Origin: Gnetum montanum
Lineage: Eukaryota; Streptophyta; Gnetopsida; Gnetales; Gnetaceae
Reading direction: 5' to 3'
NCBI GenBank assembly: GCA_015680685.1
Contig: MNCI01015499.1
Location: 1,582,944 to 1,611,488, forward strand
Length of the DNA stretch: 28,545 nucleotides
Notes under the pieces: generated by a model
The model's database searches: none
Told to the model about the DNA's origin: nothing
What the model saw: the letters and a program-made list of their open reading frames with translations, nothing else
Part shown: one piece after another, positions 11,941-21,561 of the stretch
Layout of the letters: each line of letters opens with the position of its first letter
How positions within the stretch are numbered: the stretch's first letter is position 1
Position numbers and translations under genes: made by a program

Positions 11941-13353
11941 TTGTTTAAAATTTTTTTTATCGTTTTCTCATTTCTTGATACAAAATTTTCCCATCCTTCT
12001 CAATTTTTTCCACACTTTGTTTTTATTTCCTTTGTTAGTAATCTTGATTGTGAATGAAATGAAAAGATGTAGCCTAATAAGTTGAGGTTTTCTCTATGTT
12101 GTCAAAGTCATGAGAGACTCATTATTTGGACATTGAGGCCACCTCATCCTTCAATCCATCCCATTAATAAGAGGTTATTACCATGGTCATAATGATACTC
12201 GTTTTCATCATCAAGTTAGGAATAAACTCATAATCATTGTTCCTAGATAAAAAAGTGAAAAACCAAGGGGGAATGTGAAGGGTATGACATCAAGGGAACT
12301 TGTGGAATCTCTTTGACCACTTCTATATGTTCTATCATGTTGCTAAGGTTGTAATTATATCCTTGTAGATCTAACAAAATTTTGGAGTGAGAGTAAAATA
12401 AGTGTTGTCTTACCATGTCACTAGAAAGACATGTTACTCATGCTTGAAGGTAGTTCTCTAGTAAGGTTGATACAGATGAAAATAAAATAAAAGAGCATAG
12501 AATAAATTTTTGAGGATCCCACTAGAAAGACATGTTACCCATGCCTGAAGGTTTTTGTCTTCTTAGAAATCAAAAAAGAAAAGAGAGAGAGAGAGAAAAA
12601 AGTGCCATGAATAAACTCCTCCCTTGGACAAAACACCAAGCGATGATACTCCTTGCAATGGTGGTAGTCTCATGATTGTAAATCCAAGAGATAAAACAAT
12701 GTGATGTCATTGGAACATGGTTTTGACTTGGTTTGAATCTTGAAAAGAAGAACTAATGATTACTTTAACCATTAATAACACACAAGGATTCATTATGCCT
12801 ATTGTAAGGCATCTCACATCCCAATTTCTTCAATCCTTTCTAAAATCCATTTCATCTCATTGTTTGTATGATCATAACTTGTGGTGTTGTGTAACATAGA
12901 TTTATTTTGTCAAATTGGTGGTTCTAACATGTGTGCTTTTCTAAATAGATATGTTTTGCATTCAACACCTTTAGTGCTTATGGAAATTTTTAGATGTGGT
13001 TATAGAAGGGCATTAAGGGCTGGAGCCTACTTTGGGGAGGACCCAGTTGTATAACTATTGTAACTTGTACTTTTTTAACACAACCACATCTTCTTGAACC
13101 TTCCAAGTGCATAAATGTTAATTTCAAAACCTTCCCTTATCATACAACCTATTCGTTCTATATCATGGATTCAATACCCTTTTCTTACATCTTCTAAAGC
13201 TTTTAATTTCTGCGATTCCATTTTCTAAAATTATCGATGCACAAATATGTATTCTCACTTATCCCAAAACTTTGGACTCTACATAAAATCTTCCAACTAA
13301 TCACAAAGCTTCATTTCCATACTAAATGTTCCCATGAAATGCAAATTAGAGGC
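11941..13353 (+). other. Untranslated region of element A
   Basis: No open frame. It is collinear with B (minus) down to about 13100, so it was part of the ancestral element. It includes two roughly 30-bp motif copies and a short GA microsatellite (about 12580-12595). The place where pol should begin holds no protease or reverse transcriptase signature. Confidence 0.6.
12411..12552 (+). repeat. Two copies of the roughly 30-bp motif in A
   Basis: CACTAGAAAGACATGTTACY-type copies lie at about 12418-12450 and 12520-12552. Each continues into CATGCYTGAAGG. They are the reverse complement of the four copies in B, so in both elements the motif lies on the same side of the transcript. Confidence 0.75.
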
Positions 13354-13446
13354 CTCTGATATTGGGTACTTGATATCAAAGGGGAGTCGATATCAACTAC
13401 CTGATAGTAGGTACCTAATATTGGAGGTCAACAAAATCTATAAATA
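13354..13446 (+). promoter_or_regulatory. Internal promoter-like block in element A
   Basis: TGATATTGGGTACTTGATATC, CGATATCAACTACC and CCTAATATTGG repeat a GATATY/GGTAYY theme over 13354-13425. TATAAATA follows at 13439-13446. The A LTRs show the same layout: AATATT/GATATC motifs in U3, then TATAAATA. Downstream sequence does not match the LTR, so this is not a simple solo LTR. It lies about 550 bp ahead of the second reading frame. Promoter function is inferred. Confidence 0.4.
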
Positions 13447-13997
13447 GGGCCTTTGCAATTCTTTGGAAATCATTTTCATCAATTGTAGCTAGGGGAGTTT
13501 TTACATTTTTCTCTCTTAACTAAGAGCTTTGTGCATCCAACTTCCATATGTGATATCTTACTCCATATTGCTATGATTTCCATGGTTTATGAGCCTATTT
13601 GATCCTGAAGTGCTTAATTTAGTTGGAGGAGGTGCTTGTGGGGAAAACTTGTGCTAATTTTTCAAAACTTGCTATCGCTTGGAAGGTATTATAAGGGTAA
13701 GAATGTTGAAAAACTTAAGCTTTTTAATGAATAATAAGTTGTATGCATGCTAGAACCTTTAATTAACACCCCTAAGGAATCATAATCATCATTATAGGCT
13801 ATACAAAAGGAAAAAGAAGTCAATTGTGAAGGGTTATAAAAGAAGTTAACATTTTTTGGGCATTTTTCTTAAAATTTTTCTAACTTTGCAATCACATGAA
13901 CTAAGAACTTACTGAAACTAAGGACATGAGTAAGGTATAAACCTATTGATAATAAACGAAAAACACCTTAGTAACAAAAAATTCTTGATTGATTACA

Positions 13998-16750
13998 GGT
14001 GGTCCCAAAAAGAGGAGGACAAGGACCTTTGTAAGATGCAAGAAAATGCCCAAGAATTGGTAAAGGCCAACTAGGAGAAAAAAGTCCACTAGCTAAGCAT
14101 GATGAACAAGAGACCCAATCATTTAGCATTCATTAAGAGGCCCCTTTTATAGGGTAGTCGATCTAGGCAAAGGTCATAGGACCATAAGCTCAAGCATAGG
14201 GACAACAACTCATGTTGTCCCAAGAATGCCTTGAAGCTATCTAGGAGCAATCCATGTTGACCATGATCATCGTGGAAATGAACTTTAGGCCATTCATGGA
14301 ATTTTTCCCTAAGGCAGTTAGCACTCAGCTTCAGGCATTGCCTTTATGGCACATCCTTTTTCAAAATGGTGAATGGTACCTTGGTGAGACATACCAATTC
14401 TGGCACAATAAAGAGAAGGGAACCACCATCAACATTGGCAGAGTCTCTATTTCTCTCTTAGTCAAAGCCATTATGGAAGCTCTAAACATATCCCATGTGG
14501 GGGCCAAAGTAGAACACCTATCCACAAGATCTAACATAGAAACAAGGAAGCTATGGATGAAATGGGCATATAATAAAGAATACAAAATCTACAATGAGTA
14601 ACTTTGGAGGAGAGAATTTACTGCTAAATCAACACATACTCTCTCTTCTCCACTTAAGGGCTAAACAAGATAACAACCTACGCGGCCAGAGGAAGTGTAA
14701 TCTTGATCAATAAATACAACACCAACCTTGCCCAACTATACTTCATGGAATTCAATAGTGATTCAAGGAAAGAAAGGCTTGAAAGCCAACACTTCCATTT
14801 CCTTGCTTGATTAGGAAGCTATGCAAGCGAGTTGAAATCCAGGGTTACACCAATGACGTTTCCAAAAGGGCCCAAAATGCTTCATTCTTTGAGTTACTCA
14901 AAACAACAACACCAAGGAAAGATCATGATGAAGAGCAAGAACCAGAACTAGAGAAGGAACAAGAATGAGAACTAGAAAAGGAGCAAGAACAAGAACTAGA
15001 GCAATGACGAGAGAAGCAAGTCCCACCTCCATTGCCATAGGATTATAGACCCTCAATGAGCCATGTGCATTAAATTGCTACAACTCTTAGTTGGAAAAGC
15101 AAGGATGAATCCAACCTTTTCCAAGTCATTGATGATGCCATTTAGCCCATAGTTGTAGCTGATCCATCAAGGGGACAAATTTCTTTGCAATTAGGAGGAG
15201 AAGCCTAGTGGTCATAGAAAATCTTTGGTAACACTGCATCTTTCCAAGTGGTTCTTGAAATTGGAGAATATGTAATAGGTGCAGTCATGCAACACCAAGA
15301 TGTGGTAGGCACAACAAAAGTTATAACATATCACATCAAAGAATCCTTTAATGTTTCTGTTATGCCCTTGGTGGATTTAACTAGAACCAGAGATGGAAAA
15401 ATGTTAGTAGGAATCTTGATGACTCCTATAGCTCATGAGGATGCACTTAACAAATTACTATAGATTGGGTAGATTATGACAACCCTCTTTGATGTCTCTA
15501 ATGATGTCACTATAGTTTAATTTGACCTCATAGCCACCAAAGGAAAGCTGGTCATGGCAAAGATGAGGGCAAATCATGAAAAAGCAGAGGTACATTGATT
15601 GCAACAAGAGCATGGTGCTCTGAGGACTCAAAGAAGGGATCCTTTCCAATTCATTACACTTGACTAGTTGAACTAGTTTTTTAAAAAGTAGCTAGGCCAA
15701 TTAATTCAACAAAATAAAGTGGTTGAGAAAAAGAAGGAGAAAGCAGTCTAAAATGCCTCAACCATCGAAGCACAAACATATGCTCATGCAAAGGCACTAA
15801 CTACTTCTTAAGAGGAAAACAAGTATCTTGCTGCTACCAATGCAATGTTAATCACCATTGAGAAGCAAAAAACATTTTGAAAAATAGCATCCACTAGTTG
15901 AGGAAGCAACTAGTGAGGATCAACCAAGACATAAGTAGATTGGCCAGAGAGAACTAAATCCTTTCAATGGAGGAGGTACACACCATATATTAAAAGTCTA
16001 CAATTGAGATAAGTGCATGGAAAAATGAGGCCAAAAAGCACTAGAAGTTGAAATAGCACTTTCAAGAATAGATTGACATGTGTAAGAAAATCAATGAGAA
16101 AGAAATCTAGATGGAAAAGGCTTGCATCAGTTCCATGTTAGTGCAAAATCCTAATTGGTAGCCCATCCTAGATAGTTACACCCTAGTCCACCAAGTGGAA
16201 GTGAAAAAAAAAAGGATTTCTAGATTGAGTATTTGAAAGAGTATGTGGCATTAGGTAACCTTTGTTATGCTAACTTGGCCATGTTAATAGTAGGTCAGCT
16301 TAGAAATGAACTAGAATAGTAAGTAGTAGCTATTTATGCTTTATACAAGAAGGAGTTTGTAGATAGAAAAGATCTTCTATAGAGACTTCACATTGCAAAC
16401 TCAAAATTAGAAATAATTAAGGCTCACTACCATGGGCAAAGAGATGTGGCTTTAAACTTGGCCAATAGACTAATAGACTATCATGAATTTAGAGAAAAGG
16501 CCAGGGCTTTTGAGGAGGAATGGAGGTAGTTCGCGGCATGGTATGTGAAAGCCAATAAGATGTTCCTGCATCTTCCATGTCCATGGGATGTACTAACTCC
16601 AGCATTTAATGGATCATTAGCCTAGATGATGCATGACTCAAGAATGGAGGAGGAGAAGTTGCAGGTGCTCCTATATCATTACAAATTCCAAAAGCCTAAC
16701 GATAAAGGAAAGCAACCAATGGAACAACCACCACCTTCAATAACTACATA
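13998..16750 (+). pseudogene. Second long decayed reading frame of element A (function unknown)
   Basis: After a splice-acceptor-like TTGATTACAG (13988-13997) the frame opens with a basic patch, GGPKKRRTRTFVRCKKMPK. Open pieces follow at 14254-14601 (115 codons, including LWHILFQNGEWYLGETYQFW) and 15248-15463. A Glu/Lys/Arg/Gln-rich, coiled-coil-like stretch spans about 14930-16100. From 16224 to 16750 about 175 codons are interrupted only by a few TAGs, as in YANLAMLIVGQLRNELE and KARAFEEEWR, ending in a Pro/Gln-rich tail. Several frameshifts separate these pieces. I recognise no gag, pol or known cellular domain. It sits between the gag unit and the 3' LTR, where some plant Ty3/gypsy elements carry an env-like ORF. 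B does not have it. Confidence 0.5.
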
Positions 16751-16899
16751 GCTTCCCAAATTTGTTGTTTTATCATGTTGTGTCCATTTTTGGTAAAACA
16801 CCATTGCATCATGAAATAGTCAGTTTGTGTGTCTGTTAGAGTTAATAATCTCATACCTTCCTAATATTTTGTAAAGAACTTGTTCCTCATTTTTTTAAA

Positions 16900-16933
16900 C
16901 TCAAGCATGAGTTTTCATTCAGTCATGGGGGTA
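16900..16933 (+). other. Terminal LEDEF-like remnant and polypurine tract of element A
   Basis: CTCAAGCATGAGTTTTCA (16900-16917) is a diverged form of B's CTCGAGGATGAGTTTTTA. GGGGGTA (16927-16933) directly precedes the 3' LTR and equals B's tract. This is the expected plus-strand priming site. Confidence 0.6.
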
Positions 16934-17793
16934 TGATAAGTCATGTTTTGGTAGGGCTCCGATATCAGAGTTGTGTTATCTGGTATCTAATATCAGGGCA
17001 CAACCTTTGATTTTAGGGATCTGATATCTCCTCATCCATGTTGATCTATAAATGCAACACTTGGATGCACAGTTTGGATATAGATGTAGACATAAAGAAA
17101 GGAGTAGATAGGTGTTAATTTGTTTCTAGTGCATGCATGCAATGAGATGTTAAGTGATTGTACGACATTATTATTTGAATGTGATGTACTTAGATACATT
17201 ACATGTTCAACAATAAAGATCAAGATTACTTTCATCATTGTAGCATCCACTTAGTTTTATTATTGTTAATTACTTAAATGCTTACTATTTTCCTTGGTTA
17301 ATGTTTATCATTTATTGCTCTTTATTATTTCTTTCATCAAGCAGAATGAGTACAACTAATCCCAAGTGCTTAAGTGTAATTAGTTGGTAACCCAATAGTG
17401 TTATTATTTGGTATGCTCAATAATGTTACGCTTGGTAATCCCATCAGTAGTTGCATGAAGTCCAAGGCATGTACAGAAGGTCTAGAATAGATACTCATCG
17501 CACATAAGCTAGTCTAGACTTTACTTTTCATTGTTAATTAGATTAAATAATTAATTTCTCTATTATCTTTAAGAGTAGCATAAGGCCACAATAACATCAA
17601 TTATCATATACCTCACTTTGAATTAAACCATATGTGACAAAGCTACCACTAGTCCAAGTGGGAAGACAATGAATTGTGATCAGGACATAATGTTCTAAAT
17701 GCACAACTAGTCCCATCCATGGAATTTGACCAAATTATGCACAAACACTTGTGATTCGTACGGTTGGGCATAGGGGGTACCTACCGCTCATCA
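16934..17793 (+). repeat. Element A 3' LTR
   Basis: It begins TGATAAGTCATGTTTTGG and ends CCGCTCATCA. It aligns end to end with 8402-9276. GATATC-type repeats occupy 16960-17030 and TATAAAT is at 17047-17053. CCTTCT after it is B's gag resuming. The antisense 72-codon frame at 17032-17250 is the counterpart of that in the 5' LTR. Confidence 0.92.
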
Positions 17794-18454
17794 CCTTCTT
17801 AATCTATATCATGCTTCTAGTAGCGAATAAGAATTGATCATCATTAGACATATGACGGTTATAATCCTAGTCTCTATTTATATTTATCTAATTATGATGG
17901 TCTTGTCTATGCTTTCTTTGGTACCTTATATCTTCATTAATCCTTATTTCTATCTCTATCTTAACCCCTTAGGGAAGCTCTATCTCCATACCTATGTTCA
18001 TTTTCATCAAAACTAGATGGTAAAGATGGTGAAGAAGATGGTGAATTGAGAGAATTGTCATGGATTCTATATCTTCCTCTATGGTTCATTGGTTCATCTT
18101 TTCTAGGTTTAGTGGAGGTCCTAGGACTTAAGGCCCTCCTTGTTCTATGACTTGTTCCATCCCCTCTAGGATTTTTTGTGATAGTTGAACATAGTCTTTG
18201 AATGTATTAAGGGTTAGAATGAGCATATAAGACCCCTACTTGTAGTAATTCACTCTAATTTTTTTCAATATAAATCCTATTATTACTTCTACTAGTGTTC
18301 TAATTATTTAATGGACTATTAGTCCTATGTGAAGAAGATATGTTTTTAGTTAATAATGTGTGTGACTTAAAATATTAATATATTTGAAAAAATAAATTGT
18401 TAATGCTTTTACAATGATTGTTTATAATATAACTAATTTAGATCACTAGCACCA
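17794..18454 (-). pseudogene. Element B gag, N-terminal part
   Basis: On the minus strand this reads a decayed copy of A's gag N-terminus. The most telling stretch is ALSPRTSTKPRKDEP against ASRPRTSSKPRKDKS in A, followed by a Ser/Pro-rich run and NEHRYGDRASP against DEHRYRNRAPL. It stops at 17794 because element A is inserted there. The continuation is at 8401. The plus-strand 60-codon frame at 17834-18016 is antisense to it. Confidence 0.75.
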
Positions 18455-18472
18455 TCATCGGTAATGACACTT
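18455..18472 (-). other. Primer binding site of element B (tRNA-Asp-like)
   Basis: Read on the minus strand right after the 5' LTR, AAGTGTCATTACCGATGA aligns with A's site and with the tRNA-Asp complement. The differences are largely transitions at CG and GG positions. The A and B sites have decayed at different positions and together point to one ancestral tRNA-Asp site. Confidence 0.6.
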
Positions 18473-18473
18473 A

Positions 18474-19381
18474 TGATGAGTGGTGAGTGTTTCCTACATC
18501 TAACCAGATGAATCACAAGTGCATACATGCAATCCAATTGAATTTTACGAATGGAACTAGTGTAGTATCTAGATTGTTAACTATTGATTGTAAGTCACTG
18601 TCTTCTCACTTGGACTAATGGTAGCTTTATCATGCATGGTTTAGTCCAAGGTGAGGCATATGACTATTAGTGATGTGCAACTATGGGTAAGCTATACAAA
18701 AACATGAAAATTAATTTACTAATAATAAGAAGATAAATTATAAGTTAGCTTAAGGATGATGAGTGTTCATTCCTCACTTACCATACCCATCCTCAACTCA
18801 TATACCCATTGTTGGAATTACCAATTGTTATGTTACTAGGTAAATCAAGCAATAACACTACTAGGATTACTAAGCAAAGGTGTATTTACACTTGAAATTG
18901 GTCATGCTCATTCCACCAATTGATTAATGTGCATGAAAATATAAATATTAACTGAGTACATAGAAACTAAATTACATTGAAAGGAAATCTATTCTAAGTC
19001 AAAGTGCTACAATGAATATGAATTAATCTTGATCTTATTTTCATTCATGGAATATGTCTAAGTACAATATCACTCAAATAAGACATCATACAATTGACTC
19101 AAATCCATGCTATAAGCATTCATTGACTATTTGATAAGATTACAGAAAAAAACTACAAGAGTTCAGCTACACTATTAACCAAATGGTGCCAAGTATGTTG
19201 TAGATGCTAGCATATTTATCGGCAAATAAAGATACTATATCAATGGAGATGTATCGACAAGGATGTCTTAACACAACTAAGTTATAGCAGATGTGATGTA
19301 GTATCTATGATATGGTAGATTCAATGTAGCATTTATGATATCATAGCCGAGTGATATGCTTGACATAATGATGTTTCATCA
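18474..19381 (-). repeat. Element B 5' LTR
   Basis: It starts TGATGAGTGGTGAG and ends GTTTCATCA on the plus strand. It aligns with 2817-3812 across both ends, including the TAGCTTTATCATG and CTACAAGAGTTCAGCTAC blocks. The minus TATA position (about 19210-19217) carries a point change relative to the partner LTR. Confidence 0.87.
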
Positions 19382-19646
19382 TATGTTATCAATCATTTTT
19401 GCTTTTAAGAATATTAATTCTTTATAATACCAATTAGTTTGAATTAGTTTGGGTAAATTTTGTTTCATATCAACCTATAATTCTTGTGTAGAATTCAATT
19501 TTTTTACTTGTTAAGTATTCATAATTATTTCTAGGTACTCTTATTCCTTTGAATTTACTTTGTCAAAAAAAATTTTATTATTAATTCAAGTCAAATGATC
19601 ATCATAATGCCTAAAAAGAAATTAGTACATGCTTTTGGCTAAAGAC
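19382..19646. other. AT-rich leader between element B and element C gag
   Basis: No open frame. TATGTTAT at 19382-19389 includes the GTTAT that also flanks B on the left. Before B arrived this stretch was continuous with 2816, so it is probably the leader of element C. No LTR of C was found. Confidence 0.4.
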
Positions 19647-20740
19647 ATGGAGGATGACATTCCTATGTCAAATATTGAAGATGACATTCCTTTTAAAAAA
19701 TAAGACTCTAGAAATAGAAATGAGGAAGGAGAAATACCTCATCTTCCAAGAGTTGAAACATGATCTCATGAGTCAAGATTTCCTAGGGAGAAAAGGAAAA
19801 ATTCATCTATTCGATAAAGAGTTTTTCAACCTAATGAAAACATGGAAGTCACACTTACCAAGGCTTTTAAGAATGCATCAAGATTATCTCATGTGAAATT
19901 AAAATCCCTTAATGAAATGTAAGATACTAAATTATTTTTTTCTTAGATTAAAGCTTTGAATAAGTCTTTTGAGCTAGAAGATGTTGAAGACCATTAAAAG
20001 GTATCATATGTTGTAATGAAATTGAAAGGTATGACCCAATTTTGGTAGGAAAAAGAAAGTCAATCTTACCATTTAAATAATGGTATTCATATTAGAGATT
20101 GGTAGCTTATGAAATTCATCCTTAATCAAAAATTTTGGTATTTTTATTAAAGATTAGCAACTTATGTAATTCATACTCAAGTAAAGAGTTTGGTCTTTCT
20201 ATTAAAGATTAGCAACTTATGCAATTCATGCTCAAGCAAATATTTAAGAGAATTTAACATAGGTAAGCTATTCCAAGGCTTAAGTATTTGAGGAAAGGTG
20301 ATAAAAATATTAAGGAGTTATATATGAAATCTCACAAAGCCTTCTAGTAAGCTAGAGTTTAATGGAGTAAGTATGAATAAGCCTTTAACTTCTTAGGAAG
20401 ATTAAAATGGAATAGTAGTAAGAGCTAACATTTTATGAACTAAAAATACTTAATGAAGCATTTGACTTGGCACTCAAGCTACAAAGAAACTTCACGATTA
20501 TAATAAAGGTTCCAATTCTTCTAAAGGAAAAGCCACTAAAGACTTTAGAAATGAAAGAGAATCAAAGGAGAAGAATAATGTCAATAAAGAAAACCAAGAT
20601 AAGCAAGATAAGGGTATGGGAGAAGATCATGAAAAAGCTAAAGAAATTCATCTAAGAATGGGAAGGATTAAGGGACTAGCATTTTCTACAAGATATAACG
20701 CTTTAATTATGGTAAAATGGGACCTAAACAATGGGAATAC
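19647..20740 (+). pseudogene. Element C: Ty3/gypsy gag with degenerate zinc knuckle
   Basis: From ATG 19647 one frame reads MEDDIPMSNIEDDIPF and, with stops, reaches the gag core at 19929-20150. It keeps IKALNKSFELEDVEDH, then VVMKLKGMTQFW and IHIRDW, the usual order of plant Ty3/gypsy gag. A 55-bp unit is then repeated three times and shifts the frame. A Lys/Glu/Asn-rich linker follows (about 20480-20650). At 20699-20740 the frame reads RFNYGKMGPKQWEY: 14 residues with exact CX2CX4HX4C spacing, but with Arg, Tyr, Pro and Tyr where Cys, Cys, His and Cys belong. Gag coats the element RNA; this one is dead. It differs from the A/B gag. Confidence 0.75.
20096..20255 (+). repeat. 55-bp tandem triplication inside element C gag
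   Basis: Units start at 20096, 20151 and 20206, each with AGATTRGYARCTTATG and an ATTCATNCTYAA block. The second and third are closest to each other. The period of 55 is not a multiple of three, so each added unit shifts the gag frame. Confidence 0.85.
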
Positions 20741-21089
20741 AAAAAACCTAAGCGTCTAAAGATAAAGAACTTCAAAAGATGATGAAGGAAGAAACTTCAA
20801 GTCAAGGTACTTCTAATGCTTCTATAATAGAGGGTATAACTGAAATTTGTTGTGTGTATTTTGTGTGCATGTGTGTGGTGTAACTACCCATTTAAAATAG
20901 TATTATAAGGTTACAACAAAAAACTTATATGATTTATTTTTGTTAATCCCATTTGTGCTTGGTCTATTTGTAGAGTTTTTCTTTATTTTTCATGAAAATG
21001 TAATGTTCGTCCAATAGATCTTATGGGTCTTCAAACATAATAAAAATTTAATTTCAATTTTAGTATTAAAAATTAATTCTTTTAGTTTC

Positions 21090-21555
21090 ATGAAAAATGT
21101 GAATGTAAATGAAAATCCATCTATAAATATGTTATTTAGAATTGAAACTAGACATTTTAAAAGTGAGAAATGGATTCACATCTTAATTGATGATGGTGCT
21201 TATGAAAATGTTGCCTCTACCAAAGTTGTTGATAGATCTAATTAGCAAATATTTTCTCATCCTAAGTCCTATCTAGTTTATTAGCCTTATAAAGATCATT
21301 TTCAAGAAGTCAAAAATAAATGCATTTATTTTTAAGATTTGTTCTTTTAGAGATTTAGTTTTGATGTCCTTTTTATTACTTATATTGATATTATTATCGG
21401 GTAGACCTTGAAAATTTGGTAATAAAACTATCTTTGATTATGACAAAAATATTTGATCAAGTCCTAGGAAAGATGGGATACATGAAATTAGTCTTATGAA
21501 TATTAAGTAGTATAAGGCTAATGTTTCCATTAATATTTCATTGATTTTGCTTAGT
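21090..21555 (+). pseudogene. Element C aspartic protease fragment
   Basis: The frame reads SEKWIHILIDDGAYENVAST, the protease active-site region of plant Ty3/gypsy elements. The catalytic Asp lies in IDDGA, where family members have IDSG or IDGG, and ENVAS follows as usual. About 70 codons later DIIIG, then after a +1 shift an Arg-Pro-stop-Lys-Phe block (21403-21417) and GNKTIFDYDKN (21418-21450) match the conserved end of the domain before reverse transcriptase. The stop in that block sits where family members have Trp. The protease would cut the polyprotein. Reverse transcriptase never starts, because the CACTA-like end follows at 21562. Confidence 0.75.
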
Positions 21556-21561
21556 GAAAAC

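Larger units (their letters stand above)
8402..17793 (+). mobile_element. Element A: pol-less Ty3/gypsy-type LTR retrotransposon nested in B
   Basis: A has LTRs at 8402-9276 and 16934-17793, both TGAT...ATCA, with a primer site after the first and a polypurine tract before the second. It is 9392 bp long. The order is gag (9433 to about 11940), an untranslated region with repeat motifs, a promoter-like block (13354-13446), a second decayed reading frame (about 13998-16750) and the 3' LTR. No protease, reverse transcriptase, RNase H or integrase motif is visible, so it looks non-autonomous. It lies in B's gag: AGAGG (reverse complement of 8397-8401) on one side and AGAAGG (reverse complement of 17794-17799) on the other mark the target site. 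A's own gag reads ATAGAGGTAGTT at the same point. Confidence 0.88.
2817..19381 (-). mobile_element. Element B: Ty3/gypsy-type LTR retrotransposon, minus strand, interrupted by element A
   Basis: B is bounded by two related minus-strand LTRs (2817-3812 and 18474-19381) that begin TGATGA and end TCATCA. Read on the minus strand, B runs 5' LTR, primer site (18455-18472), N-terminal gag (about 18440-17794), a break caused by element A, the rest of gag (8401 to about 7150), an untranslated stretch, a polypurine tract (3813-3820) and the 3' LTR. Rejoining B across A restores collinearity with A's own gag. With A removed, B is about 7.2 kb, with no reverse transcriptase, RNase H or integrase that I can recognise. 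GTTAT flanks the left end directly and occurs 3 bp beyond the right end (19385-19389), a possible target duplication. Confidence 0.85.

Noticed and set aside
17794-18454. Treating B's 5' LTR and gag start as a separate solo or truncated element
   Set aside because: Its gag ends exactly at element A and resumes at 8401 in the same orientation, so it is part of B.
20467-20655. 62-codon Lys/Ile-rich frame
   Set aside because: The true element C gag frame in this stretch is a different one, reading the Lys/Glu/Asn-rich linker.
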